The notes below the pieces were generated by a model. That model saw nothing but the letters and a program-made list of their open reading frames with translations, made no database searches and had not been told where the DNA came from. A stretch of 64,000 nucleotides of DNA from Rhodanobacteraceae bacterium (GTDB taxonomy: Bacteria > Pseudomonadota > Gammaproteobacteria > Xanthomonadales > SZUA-5): NCBI GenBank assembly GCA_016713135.1, contig JADJPR010000020.1:248001-312000 (forward strand). The letters run 5' to 3'. Both the position numbers and the translations under genes were made by a program. Positions 42,186-51,102 of the stretch are shown here, piece by piece. Every line of letters begins with the position of its first letter. The stretch's first letter is position 1.

Positions 42186-43520
42186 TCAGCGCGACGGCAG
42201 CTCCTGCCCCTCGAATCCATGGCCGAACAATTGCAGCCCGCCGGCAAAGGTGAAAGCGCGCCCTTCATTCGCCACCGCCCCGTCGTCGTAGCCCGAACTG
42301 CCGATGATGACCTCTTCCCCGGCCAGTGCAATGGAGACACCGAAGAAGTCGTCGGCGGCCCCGCTGCCACGGCGCCAGGTGCCGCCGGGCGACCAGTAGC
42401 TGGCGGTCGGATTGCCGTGCATCTGGTAGACCGCGCCCAGCGGGGTCTGCGCCGCGTCGGTCTCGCGGATGTCGCCGATCAGCGCGCTGCCATCGGTATG
42501 AAAGGCAATCGATCCGCCGAAGTTCACCGCACGCGAGCCGGCCGGGGAGTCGATCCGTGCCCGCTGGGTCCAGGTGCCGCCAGGGCCCCGCGTGTAGGCG
42601 AACACCGCACCGTCCTGGCTGCCGCCCACCAGCGCCTGTTCGAAGGGCGATCCGACCAGCAGCTTGCTGCCGTCCGGCGACAGCGCGAGCGCGCTGCCGA
42701 ACACGCCGGCCGAGCCATTGGCGACCTGGAAGTCGGGGCGGAAGCGCTGCTGCTGCGTGTACACCGCGGCCGCGCCGGCGCCGGTGCGCAGGAACTCATA
42801 GACATAGCCGCGCGTATTGCCGGACAGGACCTCTTCGGGGGCGCCGACCAGCAGGCGGTCGCCGCGCAAGAGCACCCGCTGGCCGTAGTTGCCGTTGCTC
42901 GCGGTGCCGTTGACGGACGTGTGGTAGATCCAGATCTCGGCATTGCTGTCGTAGCGGTAGAGCTGCACCTGACCCTGGTTGCTGGCGCTTGCACGCGGCA
43001 CGCCGACGGCCAGCCAGCCTGCATCAGCGGCGAGGTGGAATCCAAACCAGTCGCCCGCGGCCACCGCCACGCCGGGTGTCAGCGTCTGGTAATGCGCGAA
43101 CTGGCCGGCATTCAGCTGGTACACGTAGGCCGCCCCGCGCTGGCTGGCGCCGGTGACCTCGGTGAACGGCGCACCCACCAGCAACTGCTGACCGGCGAAC
43201 TGGACGAAGTAGCCGAAGCCGTCGCCATTCGCCGCCACCGGCGCCTGGACGGCATTGAGGAATATCCACTGGCCGCCACTGCGGGTGTAGACCACCACGA
43301 CGCCCGGGCTGGTGCCGCCGGGGCCACCGCCGTAGAAGGGCGCGCCGATCGCCAGGTACTGGCCATTGCTGGAGACGCTCTGGCCAAAGAAGCGGGCCAC
43401 GGGCACACCGCTGAGGCCATCCGCCGTCAGCGCCTGGGTGGGCGCAGGAACTTGTGCGAACAGCGGTGGGCAGATGAGCGTCAGGACCAGCAGCAGGCCG
43501 CGCAGGAGCATCGATCGCAT
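42186..43520 (-). CDS. Secreted FG-GAP/integrin-alpha-like repeat protein
   Basis: About 444 residues with a signal peptide (MRSMLLRGLLLVLTLICPPLFA). Six to seven blades each carry FGQSVSSNGQYLAIGAP-type motifs (FGYFVQFAGQQLLVGAPF, FGFHLAADAGWLAVGVP, FGSALALSPDGSKLLVGSPF, FGVSIALAGEEVIIGSS), the FG-GAP beta-propeller pattern. The C-terminus LFGHGFEGQELPSR carries the GFE motif that recurs in other secreted proteins here, followed by eight more residues. An ATG four codons earlier (43532) is less well placed for a ribosome site. Likely exported, function unknown. Confidence 0.8.
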   Translation of the reverse strand: MRSMLLRGLLLVLTLICPPLFAQVPAPTQALTADGLSGVPVARFFGQSVSSNGQYLAIGAPFYGGGPGGTSPGVVVVYTRSGGQWIFLNAVQAPVAANGDGFGYFVQFAGQQLLVGAPFTEVTGASQRGAAYVYQLNAGQFAHYQTLTPGVAVAAGDWFGFHLAADAGWLAVGVPRASASNQGQVQLYRYDSNAEIWIYHTSVNGTASNGNYGQRVLLRGDRLLVGAPEEVLSGNTRGYVYEFLRTGAGAAAVYTQQQRFRPDFQVANGSAGVFGSALALSPDGSKLLVGSPFEQALVGGSQDGAVFAYTRGPGGTWTQRARIDSPAGSRAVNFGGSIAFHTDGSALIGDIRETDAAQTPLGAVYQMHGNPTASYWSPGGTWRRGSGAADDFFGVSIALAGEEVIIGSSGYDDGAVANEGRAFTFAGGLQLFGHGFEGQELPSR

Positions 43521-43648
43521 GGGTATTGCCATCCTCGTTGGGTGGATGGCGGCACTCTAGGAAGGCCCGTCGCCGGCCCACATGCCGCGAATTCGGCATT
43601 CGCACCGCCACGGGGGACCAGCGGTGGCGGTGACCCGACGAACGCGGG

Positions 43649-44032
43649 GTGCACGTCCAGGTGTATCGGAGACACCGGCCGGTAGTTATCGTTGCGTCGC
43701 CCGTTCAACTGCCGCTGCTCACCGCCTTGGCCCTGGCTGCGGGCCCCCAGCCTGCCAGCTTCAGCACTCCGCCCGTTGTCGAGGCGATGAAGCTCTCCCC
43801 GGACGGCAAGTACCTCGCTCTGGTGGTGCCACAGAGCGACTACGAAAGCCGATTGCTGGTGCTCGAGGCCGCCTCGCTGAAGGCGGTCGGCGGCCTGAAT
43901 TCCTCGCCGATGCACCAGGTAGGCGATTTCTGGTGGTCAGCGCTGCGGACCAGTTCCAGGTTGAGCCGGGCCCAGGTTCTGCCCGCCCACTCTCGGCGCT
44001 GCGGCGGAACCATGACCGGCGTTAGGAGATAG
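43649..44032 (+). pseudogene. N-terminal relic of an S9-type (prolyl oligopeptidase-like) peptidase
   Basis: The reading PPVVEAMKLSPDGKYLALVV followed by SRLLVLEAASLKAVGGLN and MHQVGDFWW is the opening of the propeller domain in Xanthomonadales S9 peptidases. After FWW the sense text continues in another frame (SAADQFQVEPGPGSARPLS), and the catalytic domain is absent. GTG at 43649 lacks a clear ribosome site. I read it as a truncated, frame-broken remnant about 380 bases long. Confidence 0.5.
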
Positions 44033-44080
44033 ACTTCGCAGCAGAGGGCCGCGATCAGCGGCACATCGTCGGGGGGACCC

Positions 44081-45370
44081 ATGTGCACTTGCTCGACCGC
44101 GTGTGCTTGCGTCCTTGCGCTGGCGTGCACGTTGGCGGCGACGCAACTTCGGGCGCAGGCCAACCAGCCCCCCGACATCAGCCTGCCGTCCCCGGCACCG
44201 GACACCACGCTCGGCACCGCGGTCAGCTTCGCGCCCGTGGTCAGCGACCCGGACGTGGGCGTCGGACTGATGGAACTTGAGATCGACATTTCCGATCTCG
44301 ACGGCGTCGGCGGGCTGGTCGTGGCCAACGGCGATTACGGACGCTTCAGCTGGGGACTGGGCACCAACGTCACCGCCGACGTCGAGGTGCGCACGCGGGC
44401 GCAGCTCAATTCCGCGCTGTCGACCTTCACCTACATCCCGCGCGTCGGTTACGCCGGCGTCGCCCGACTCATTTTCGAGATCGACGACCAGGGCAACACC
44501 GGCACCGGTGGCGTGCTCTCGCGCACCCGCTTCATCGACATCGACGTCTGCGCACCGTCGGAACTCGGCACCGCCGCCTGCGCGACCAACAACCAGCCCG
44601 ACATCGCCCTGCCCGGCACGCAGTCGACCACGCCGGGGCAGCCGGCGTCCTTCGTCCCGGTGGTCAGCGATGTCGATGTCGGCCCCGGCCAGATGGAACT
44701 GGAGGTCGACATCGCCGACCTCGACGGCGTCGGCGGGCTCAGCGTTCCCAATGGCGACTACGGCCGCTTCAGCTGGGGCTTCGGCACCAACGTCACCGGG
44801 GACATCGAGGTGCGCACATTGGCACAGCTCAACAGTGCCCTGCAGACGTTCACCTACACGCCGGCGCCCGGATTCACCGGCATGGCACGCATCATTTTCG
44901 AGATCGACGACCAGGGCAATTCGGGAAATGTGACCACGGTGCTGTCGCGCACCCGTTTCATCGACGTCAACGTGCAACCGACCGCAGGCTTCGCGCGTTT
45001 CGCCGGCGGTTGTGTGTTGACGGTCGGCGAAGGTGGCGCTGTCCCGATCCTGGTCGAACGCGTGAATGGCAGCAGCGGCGCCGCAGCCGTCCAGGTCCAG
45101 GCCACCCCGGGCACCGCGGTGACGCCGGGCGACTACACCTTCACGACCATCCAGCTGAACTGGGGCAACGCCCAGGCCGGCTTGCGCAGCAGCAACCTGC
45201 AGGTCGTCGCCGATGGCGCGCCGGAGTCGACGGAGTCGCTGACGCTGACGCTGTTCAGCCCGATCGGCGTCGCCATCGCCGCGCCGGCGACGAAGACGGT
45301 GTTCATCCGCGACGTGCCGGCCGCGCAGCTGGTGTACGCCGACGGCCTCGAGGGCAATTGCGCGGACTGA
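44081..45370 (+). CDS. Secreted protein with two cadherin-like repeats and a Calx-beta-like domain
   Basis: A 429-residue exported protein. After a cysteine-rich signal segment there are two tandem repeats of about 130 residues: QPPDISLPSPAPDTTLGTAV ... GDYGRFSWGLGTNVTADVEV, and QPDIALPGTQSTTPGQPASF ... GDYGRFSWGFGTNVTGDIEV. They are about 75% alike, and each ends FEIDDQGN. A Calx-beta-like part follows (LTVGEGGAVPILVERVNGSS ... TPGDYTFTTIQLNWGN ... SLTLTLFSP). The C-terminus LVYADGLEGNCAD resembles the GFE tail of neighbouring proteins. GGGGGGA precedes the ATG. Probably adhesive or structural. Confidence 0.8.
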   Translation: MCTCSTACACVLALACTLAATQLRAQANQPPDISLPSPAPDTTLGTAVSFAPVVSDPDVGVGLMELEIDISDLDGVGGLVVANGDYGRFSWGLGTNVTADVEVRTRAQLNSALSTFTYIPRVGYAGVARLIFEIDDQGNTGTGGVLSRTRFIDIDVCAPSELGTAACATNNQPDIALPGTQSTTPGQPASFVPVVSDVDVGPGQMELEVDIADLDGVGGLSVPNGDYGRFSWGFGTNVTGDIEVRTLAQLNSALQTFTYTPAPGFTGMARIIFEIDDQGNSGNVTTVLSRTRFIDVNVQPTAGFARFAGGCVLTVGEGGAVPILVERVNGSSGAAAVQVQATPGTAVTPGDYTFTTIQLNWGNAQAGLRSSNLQVVADGAPESTESLTLTLFSPIGVAIAAPATKTVFIRDVPAAQLVYADGLEGNCAD

Positions 45371-45636
45371 GTGCAGCCGCCCAACCCGCGCGGCATGGAT
45401 GAACTTCTCGTCCGGCCTTGGCGCGCATGTTTCGCCCAGTGCGTCTACCTGCGTCCTGGCCAGTCCGGGTTGTCGCATACGCCTGTCGCCGAAGTCTGCG
45501 TGGATGCGGGCGTGCCATTTCCGACCCGACGGCGTTTCCGTCTGGCCAGGGACGAAGCGCGTCATCCGTAATCGGCTGCCGTTGACACGCACCAGGCCGG
45601 TCCAACGTGCCCCGCAGGAATGCGCAGGAAATCCGC

Positions 45637-46347
45637 ATGCACCACCGCATCCGACAACTGCCCTGGCTGTGCGGCCTGGCCTGCATGACCGCCGGCGCTG
45701 CGGCACCATTCCAACTGCGCAGCGTACCGCCCGGTGCAATCGCGCTGGGTGCCGGCGACCTCATCGGCTACACCGCCGATGCGCACTCGCTGTACCTGAA
45801 CTACGAAGCGCAGGGGCGCCTGCTGCGCGTGCGCGACGAACTCTGCGGAATGCGTTTCGTGGTCGATCTGGCGGCCGGACAGCGTTACCCCGGGCGCTTC
45901 CTCTGCACCGACGCCAAGGCGCCGCCGTCGGGCGCATTCATCGACCTGCGTCGACTCGAAGGCGCGCGCCTCGACATCCAGTGGGGCGGCAAGGACCCAG
46001 ACCGCCGCCGGTCCCCGGCCCTGGAGGCCTGGCTGGGCGACCGTCAACTGCTGTATCGACGCCATCGCGTCGGCGCCCGCTGCCTGCGGTTCGCACCCAC
46101 CAACTGGCGGCGCGCCGCGGTCCATTTCGACTTCGCGCTGGACGGCGACAGCGAACTGGCCCCCCAACTTTCGCTGACCCTGTATTTTGATGGTGCCCCC
46201 GCAGCGGGCGCCGTGCTTGCGGCGCTGGGTGTCGGGATCGACTGGAACGCAGACTGCACGCGACAGCGCCTGCGCCTCACGCTCGACGTGCAACAGGCGC
46301 CGTCGCGGTATCTGCACCTGGTCGAGGTCGTGCCGCTCGACCCGTAG
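45637..46347 (+). CDS. Hypothetical secreted protein, 236 residues
   Basis: Start ATG 45637 with AGGAA six bases upstream (MHHRIRQLPWLCGLACMTAG signal peptide). The mature part is beta-rich with paired cysteines (DELCGMRFVVD, RFLCTDAK, GARCLRFAP, NADCTRQRL), consistent with a disulfide-bonded periplasmic or extracellular fold. No known domain recognised. It stands alone between the cadherin-like gene and the PhyH gene; the 266-base gap before it shows no gene. Confidence 0.65.
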   Translation: MHHRIRQLPWLCGLACMTAGAAAPFQLRSVPPGAIALGAGDLIGYTADAHSLYLNYEAQGRLLRVRDELCGMRFVVDLAAGQRYPGRFLCTDAKAPPSGAFIDLRRLEGARLDIQWGGKDPDRRRSPALEAWLGDRQLLYRRHRVGARCLRFAPTNWRRAAVHFDFALDGDSELAPQLSLTLYFDGAPAAGAVLAALGVGIDWNADCTRQRLRLTLDVQQAPSRYLHLVEVVPLDP

Positions 46348-46657
46348 GGAAACAGTGAAAAGTCTCGCGGCAGCGACGCTGGGTGGAGTTTCCCGAGCGC
46401 GGGTCTCGGTCCTGCGTTTTGCTGGCGCACGCAGAGGCGATCGTGGGGTGTTTCGTAATTGAGTTGCAGAAATTTCCGATGAGTTTTGCGGCGAGGCAAG
46501 AAGGCGCTGGAACACGCGGGCAAGCCGGTCGCATGGCCGCCCAAGCCGAAGCACATTGTTTTGCCCGCCCGGCGCGCCGCGCGGAGCTCAACCAGCGCAT
46601 GCTCGAGACCTTGCGCGGCGCCTGAAGGCCGCGGACGACACCGCTGCGGAGTAGCCA
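46348..46657. other. 310-base intergenic region with a possible gene relic
   Basis: No convincing gene. On the plus strand RGKKALEHAGKPVAWPPKPKH reads in one frame and AELNQRMLETLRGA in another just before the PhyH gene, suggesting a decayed C-terminal fragment, but I cannot name a source. Confidence 0.3.
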
Positions 46658-47494
46658 ATGCTGAGCCAGGCCCAGGTCGAAGCCTTCGAACGCGACGGCT
46701 TCCTCGCCATCGAAGGATTCAAGCCGCCCGGCGAACTGGCTGCGCTGCGCGAGCGCGCGCTGGCCATCGTCGATGCCTTCGATCCGGCTGCCGGCGGGAT
46801 CTTCACCACCCGCGACCAGGCGCTCGCCACCGACGACTGGTTCCTGGATTCGGCCGCCGCGGTGCGTTGTTTCTTCGAGGAAGAAGCCTTCGGCGGCGAC
46901 GGGCTCCTGCGCCAGGACAAGCGCCTGTCGATCAACAAGATCGGCCACGCGATGCATGACCTGGACCCGGTATTCGACGCCTTCTCGCGCGGCCCGGCGC
47001 TGGCCGCGGTCGCCGCGGACCTGGGCCTGGCCGAGCCGCAGGTCTGGCAGTCGATGTACATCTTCAAGCAGCCCGGCATCGGCGGTGAGGTCGGCTGGCA
47101 CCAGGACGCCACCTTCCTGCACACCGAGCCGCTGTCAGTGACCACCTTCTGGTTCGCGCTGGAGGACGCCACGCTGAACAACGGCTGCCTGTGGGTCCAG
47201 CCCGGCGGCCACCGTAGCCCATTGCGAGAGCTTTTCGTGCGCGACGCCCGGCGGGTGGACAAGTTGCGCCTCGACGACACCCCCTGGCCCGGCGCCGCTG
47301 AGGCGATCCCGCTGGAAGTCCCCGCCGGCACCCTGGTCTGTTTCCACGGCCTGCTGCCGCACTACAGCGCGCCCAACCGCTCGGCGGTCTCGCGCCACGC
47401 CTACACCCTGCACGCCACCAGCGCGCGCACCCGCTGGAGCCCGCGCAACTGGCTCCAGCGCGGACCGGGCGATCCGCCGCTGCGCGGGTTCTGA
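46658..47494 (+). CDS. Phytanoyl-CoA dioxygenase family protein (PhyH)
   Basis: A 278-residue Fe(II)/2-oxoglutarate enzyme. HxD iron ligands in GEVGWHQDATFLH, distal His in GLLPHYSAPNRSAVSRHAYT, and 2-oxoglutarate-binding Arg just after it. N-terminus AQVEAFERDGFLAIEGFKPP is typical of PhyH proteins. It hydroxylates an unidentified small molecule. GGAG lies nine bases before the ATG. It converges with the small secreted protein gene at 47503. Confidence 0.9.
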   Translation: MLSQAQVEAFERDGFLAIEGFKPPGELAALRERALAIVDAFDPAAGGIFTTRDQALATDDWFLDSAAAVRCFFEEEAFGGDGLLRQDKRLSINKIGHAMHDLDPVFDAFSRGPALAAVAADLGLAEPQVWQSMYIFKQPGIGGEVGWHQDATFLHTEPLSVTTFWFALEDATLNNGCLWVQPGGHRSPLRELFVRDARRVDKLRLDDTPWPGAAEAIPLEVPAGTLVCFHGLLPHYSAPNRSAVSRHAYTLHATSARTRWSPRNWLQRGPGDPPLRGF

Positions 47495-47502
47495 GGCTGA
47501 AC

Positions 47503-47952
47503 TCAGAAGGTGTCGCTGGTGGTCAGCGCGGACACCTGGATGGGCGTCGCGCACGCCGGATTGCCCTGGTACTGCAGACGCAATTCGCTGAAATGGATCG
47601 GTTCGGGCGGTGCCACGCGCGCCATCTCGATCAGGTAACCCGGGTCGAAACGTTGCGCCTGCTGCACCGGCGCGCCCGGCAGCGAGTGGCGCGGATACTG
47701 GAAGTGGTGATCGAAGTAGTAGGCCTGGTTGCCATCGATCATCACCCGCCATTCGCCGCAAGTGCCGGCACCGGTCACGCGAATCTCCGCATCGACGAAG
47801 CGCCCGGACTTCTGGGTGGCGATCACATCGATCCAGGTGCCTGCGGGCGGAGCGTTGAGGGTTGCATCCAGCACCAACAGCTTGCGGATATCGGCGTGGG
47901 CGCTGGCGGCGCAGGCTGCGATCAGGGCGAACATTACGGATCTGGTGCGCAT
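47503..47952 (-). CDS. Hypothetical secreted protein, 149 residues
   Basis: Signal peptide MRTRSVMFALIAACAASAHA, then a beta-rich body (LNAPPAGTWIDVIATQKSGR, AEIRVTGAGTCGEWRVMIDG, FSELRLQYQGNPACATPIQV) with two cysteines likely bridged. No family recognised. The gene lies between PhyH (convergent) and the fibre gene (same strand). Confidence 0.65.
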   Translation of the reverse strand: MRTRSVMFALIAACAASAHADIRKLLVLDATLNAPPAGTWIDVIATQKSGRFVDAEIRVTGAGTCGEWRVMIDGNQAYYFDHHFQYPRHSLPGAPVQQAQRFDPGYLIEMARVAPPEPIHFSELRLQYQGNPACATPIQVSALTTSDTF

Positions 47953-48031
47953 GGAAGCTCAGGCATTCGAGGTGGGAACGCCTGACCGAAACGCCCCTGT
48001 GCGACCAAGCGCACGCCTCTCCGGCGGCGCG

Positions 48032-50638
48032 TCAGTCGCGCGTCCGCGCCAGCACCAGCGCGCGCAGCTCCGCCAGTTCCGCGCGCAGCGCCGCGTTTTC
48101 CGACTCCAGCTTGCGGTTCAGGCCCTGGATCGCCGCCAGCGCCACGCCGTCGGCATCCACCGTGGCGATCGACTTGCCATCGCCAGCGAGGTCGAAGGCG
48201 GCCTTGAAGTCCTCGGCCATCGGCCCTAGGTGGGTGCCTTCCTCAGATCCACGGTAGGTCCAGGTGCTGATCGGCAGCGCGACCAGACGCTCGAGGATCG
48301 CCATCGGATCGACATCGCCGAAGCCGGTCTTGTAGCTGCGGCTGGAGGCGTTGGTCCAGGTGCCGCCGTTGCTGAGCGTGGCCGCGCCACCGGTGCCGCC
48401 GTTGACACTCAGCCGCGGCTGGCTGGATTGCACGCCCAGCGGCGACAGGAAGAAACCGCCGGTTTGCTCGTCCAGGTAGAACAGGCCTGCAGTGCCATTC
48501 TGGGTGAGCAGCTTGATGTCGGCGTCGGTGTCACCGCTGGAGCGCGCACGCAGGACTAGGTCGTCGCTGTTCGATGGCAGCGCATTGGTGTTGATCATCA
48601 CGCCGCCGTCAGCGCGCACCAGGAACTGGTTGGGGCCGGTGGAGACGAAATCAGCGTCGGTCGAGTCGGCGAACACCATGCTGCCGTTGTCGCCGTCGCC
48701 GTCGCCGGAGTTTGCCACGCAGGTGCTATCGCCAATCCCGTTTCCAGGACGGACCTTGGCGCGCCGGCCGAAGGCCAGCGAGTAGTCGCCGCCGGCGCAA
48801 TTGGAGAAACCGCCCGGCGTGGCGCTGTATCCGCCATCGGCGATGTTGGATTGACCACCTGCGACCGCGGACGAATAGCCGCTGGCGGTGTTGCTGCGGC
48901 CGCCGGCCACCGCGCTCGAATCTTCTTCGGCGCGATTGCGATAGCCACCGGCCACGGATGCATTGATGTTTGCGTAGTTGGAACTGCCGCCGCCGACGAA
49001 AGCATCCGAGCCCGCCGCGTGGTTGCCCTGGCCGCCGCCGATGAAGCTGCGCGGCGCGGTAACCTGGTTGATGCATGAGGTGTTGCCGTTTGGCCCGCAG
49101 TTGTTGAAAGCATTGCCGCCACCGACGATCACGGCGCCTTCGTTGCCGGCCGGGATGCTGTTGCCCTGGTAGCCTCCGAGCAGAGTCGGCGCGAAAGTGC
49201 TGCTGGGCGCCGGAGTCAGGGTCAACGCGGCGAGATTGTTGACCCGGAACACCAGCGGGTTGTTGTCGGTCGTGCCCAGAAACTGGCTGACCGGCGACAC
49301 GCTCGCATTGCCGGAGAGCTGCCAGCCGACGTCGTCGCCTTCGCAGGTGACCGTACCATCCGCCGCAACGGCGCGGATCGAGAAGCCGGCCGCGCAAGTC
49401 CCGCTGACCCGCGCCTGCACCTGGGCGGTGTTGACGTCGGCGCTGCCGATGCTGCCGTCGACGATGTTGCCGGCGTTCACGGCATTCGCAGCGAGGTCGA
49501 TGTTCGCGACGGTGCCGTCGGCGATCATCGCGCTGGTCACGCCGCCGGTGGCGATCGACAGCGTGCCGCTGGCGGTGATCGGCCCGCCGGTCAGGCCGGC
49601 ACCGCTGGCCACACTGGTCACGGTGCCGGTGCCGTCGTCGGTTTCGCAAATGACGGTTCCCGTGGCCGAGATGTCGCGGATGCTGGAGCCGGCCGCGCAG
49701 GTGCCGCTGACCCGGCGTTGCACCTGGCTGGTATCGATATCACCCAAGCCGACCGAGCCGTCGACGATCTTGCTGCCGTTGACCGAGTCGGCGGCGAGGT
49801 CGAGGATGCCGACGCTGCCGTCCTGGAGGTTGCCGGAATTGACGGCATTGGCAGAAAGGTCGGCATTGCCCACGCTTCCGTCGGCGATCATCGCGCTGGT
49901 CACCCCGCCGGTGGCGATGGACAGGGTGCCGCTGGTGGTGATCGGGCCGCCGGTCAGGCCGGCGCCGCTGGCCACGCTGGTGACGGTGCCGGCGCCGCCG
50001 GCCGGGATGGTCTCGCAGGTCACGGCTCCGCCCTGGCCGATGGCACGGATCGCCGTGCCCGATGGACAACTGTTGTTGACGCGCGCCTGCAGCGATGTCG
50101 TGTCAACGTCGAGCGCCAGGATGCTCCCGTCGGCGACATCCGCGCTGTTGATCGTGCCGTCCTGGACATCGGTGCCGCTGATGGTGCCGTCCTGGATGTC
50201 GACGCCATTCACCGATGCATCGGCGATGCTGGCGCTGGTGATCGCATTCGGACTTACCGTCACCGCCTCGGATGCGATGCCCGCGATCTGCGCCTGCGGC
50301 GTCGGCCGCAGGTTGGTGGTCGGCGAGAGCGTGGTGAACGCCCCGGCCGAGGCGCCAGGACGGACGCCGATCTGCAGCCGGAAATCGCTGCTGGTGATGG
50401 CGGCGCCGAAATCCAGCTCCACCGAGAACAGTCCGGCCGCAACCGCCACATCCTCCCGCACCAGCGGCGCGCCGACGTTGACGCCGGCGCTGGTCTGCAG
50501 CTGGAACTGCAAGTCGTAACTGCCGCTGGCGGGGGTGCCGCCATCGTTGAGGCTGCCCTGGTAGCTGAAGGTATTGCTCAGCGCGAAGGCGGACATCGGA
50601 AGGGCCAGCGCAATGGCGGCCGCAAGTCGTTTGATCAT
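48032..50638 (-). CDS. Large surface fibre with trimeric repeats and S74 (endosialidase-type) chaperone end
   Basis: An 868-residue exported protein. Signal peptide, then an N-terminal domain (FSYQGSLNDGGTPASGSYDL). A long stalk of short repeats such as SVNGVDIQDGTISGTDVQDG and three copies of GAGTVTSVASGAGLTGGPIT-like segments follows. Next is a YadA-type head with repeated NxAxGxxSxVAGG units (AGGRSNTASGYSSAVAGGQS). The C-terminus has an S74-type unit (SSRSYKTGFGDVDPMAILER ... HLGPMAEDFKAAF ... ATVDADGVALAAIQGL) and a closing coiled coil. S74 domains trimerise and often self-cleave; the expected Ser is in SSRSYK. AAGGGGAA precedes the ATG. Likely a trimeric surface fibre. Confidence 0.85.
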   Translation of the reverse strand: MIKRLAAAIALALPMSAFALSNTFSYQGSLNDGGTPASGSYDLQFQLQTSAGVNVGAPLVREDVAVAAGLFSVELDFGAAITSSDFRLQIGVRPGASAGAFTTLSPTTNLRPTPQAQIAGIASEAVTVSPNAITSASIADASVNGVDIQDGTISGTDVQDGTINSADVADGSILALDVDTTSLQARVNNSCPSGTAIRAIGQGGAVTCETIPAGGAGTVTSVASGAGLTGGPITTSGTLSIATGGVTSAMIADGSVGNADLSANAVNSGNLQDGSVGILDLAADSVNGSKIVDGSVGLGDIDTSQVQRRVSGTCAAGSSIRDISATGTVICETDDGTGTVTSVASGAGLTGGPITASGTLSIATGGVTSAMIADGTVANIDLAANAVNAGNIVDGSIGSADVNTAQVQARVSGTCAAGFSIRAVAADGTVTCEGDDVGWQLSGNASVSPVSQFLGTTDNNPLVFRVNNLAALTLTPAPSSTFAPTLLGGYQGNSIPAGNEGAVIVGGGNAFNNCGPNGNTSCINQVTAPRSFIGGGQGNHAAGSDAFVGGGSSNYANINASVAGGYRNRAEEDSSAVAGGRSNTASGYSSAVAGGQSNIADGGYSATPGGFSNCAGGDYSLAFGRRAKVRPGNGIGDSTCVANSGDGDGDNGSMVFADSTDADFVSTGPNQFLVRADGGVMINTNALPSNSDDLVLRARSSGDTDADIKLLTQNGTAGLFYLDEQTGGFFLSPLGVQSSQPRLSVNGGTGGAATLSNGGTWTNASSRSYKTGFGDVDPMAILERLVALPISTWTYRGSEEGTHLGPMAEDFKAAFDLAGDGKSIATVDADGVALAAIQGLNRKLESENAALRAELAELRALVLARTRD

Positions 50639-50649
50639 GGCGATTCCCC

Positions 50650-51003
50650 TTATTCGAATCCGTTGCGAAACATCAGGTCCGGCAGCGGCCCGGCGGACGC
50701 TGCGGCATGGAAACCCTGCTGGATGGCGTAGCCGGACCCGCTGGCAGCCCCGGTGGCCGACTGGCCGATGGTGCCGACCAACACGTAGCTGCCGCCGGTT
50801 GCGCGCTGGCCACCCGCGCCCACAACCTGACGCGGCAGGCTGTAGGCGCCGCCGGCCGGCACCTGCGCGCCCAGCGCTGCGGCGAGCACCAGCGCGGCGA
50901 TGCCCGTGGCAACGGCCAGCGCGAGTCTCGACGAGCGAGCGGGCGGCACCCCGGGAATGCCGCGGGGACCGGGCGGAGGGCTGCAGACTCTGGAAGCAGG
51001 CAT
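50650..51003 (-). CDS. Small secreted protein with NGFE C-terminus
   Basis: A 117-residue protein from ATG 51003. An N-terminal basic, Pro-rich stretch and one hydrophobic helix (LALAVATGIAALVLAAAL) precede GGAYSLPRQVVGAGGQRATG and SYVLVGTIGQSATGAASGSG, a pattern common in small proteins next to S74 fibres. The C-terminus is LPDLMFRNGFE. It precedes the fibre gene on the same strand by 11 bases, so the two are probably co-expressed. Function unknown. Confidence 0.7.
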   Translation of the reverse strand: MPASRVCSPPPGPRGIPGVPPARSSRLALAVATGIAALVLAAALGAQVPAGGAYSLPRQVVGAGGQRATGGSYVLVGTIGQSATGAASGSGYAIQQGFHAAASAGPLPDLMFRNGFE

Positions 51004-51102
51004 GGCGGCGTGTCGCCTTCGTGATGGGCCTGACTTCACAGACGCAATCCGACGACGAAACCGGCAGGGACTTGTCGCCACGGCGGATGCCGGGCCGGCG
51101 CC

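Noticed and set aside
45371..45636. Possible gene in the 266-base gap after the cadherin-like gene
   Set aside because: Short frames lack ribosome sites and recognisable sequence; nothing can be supported.
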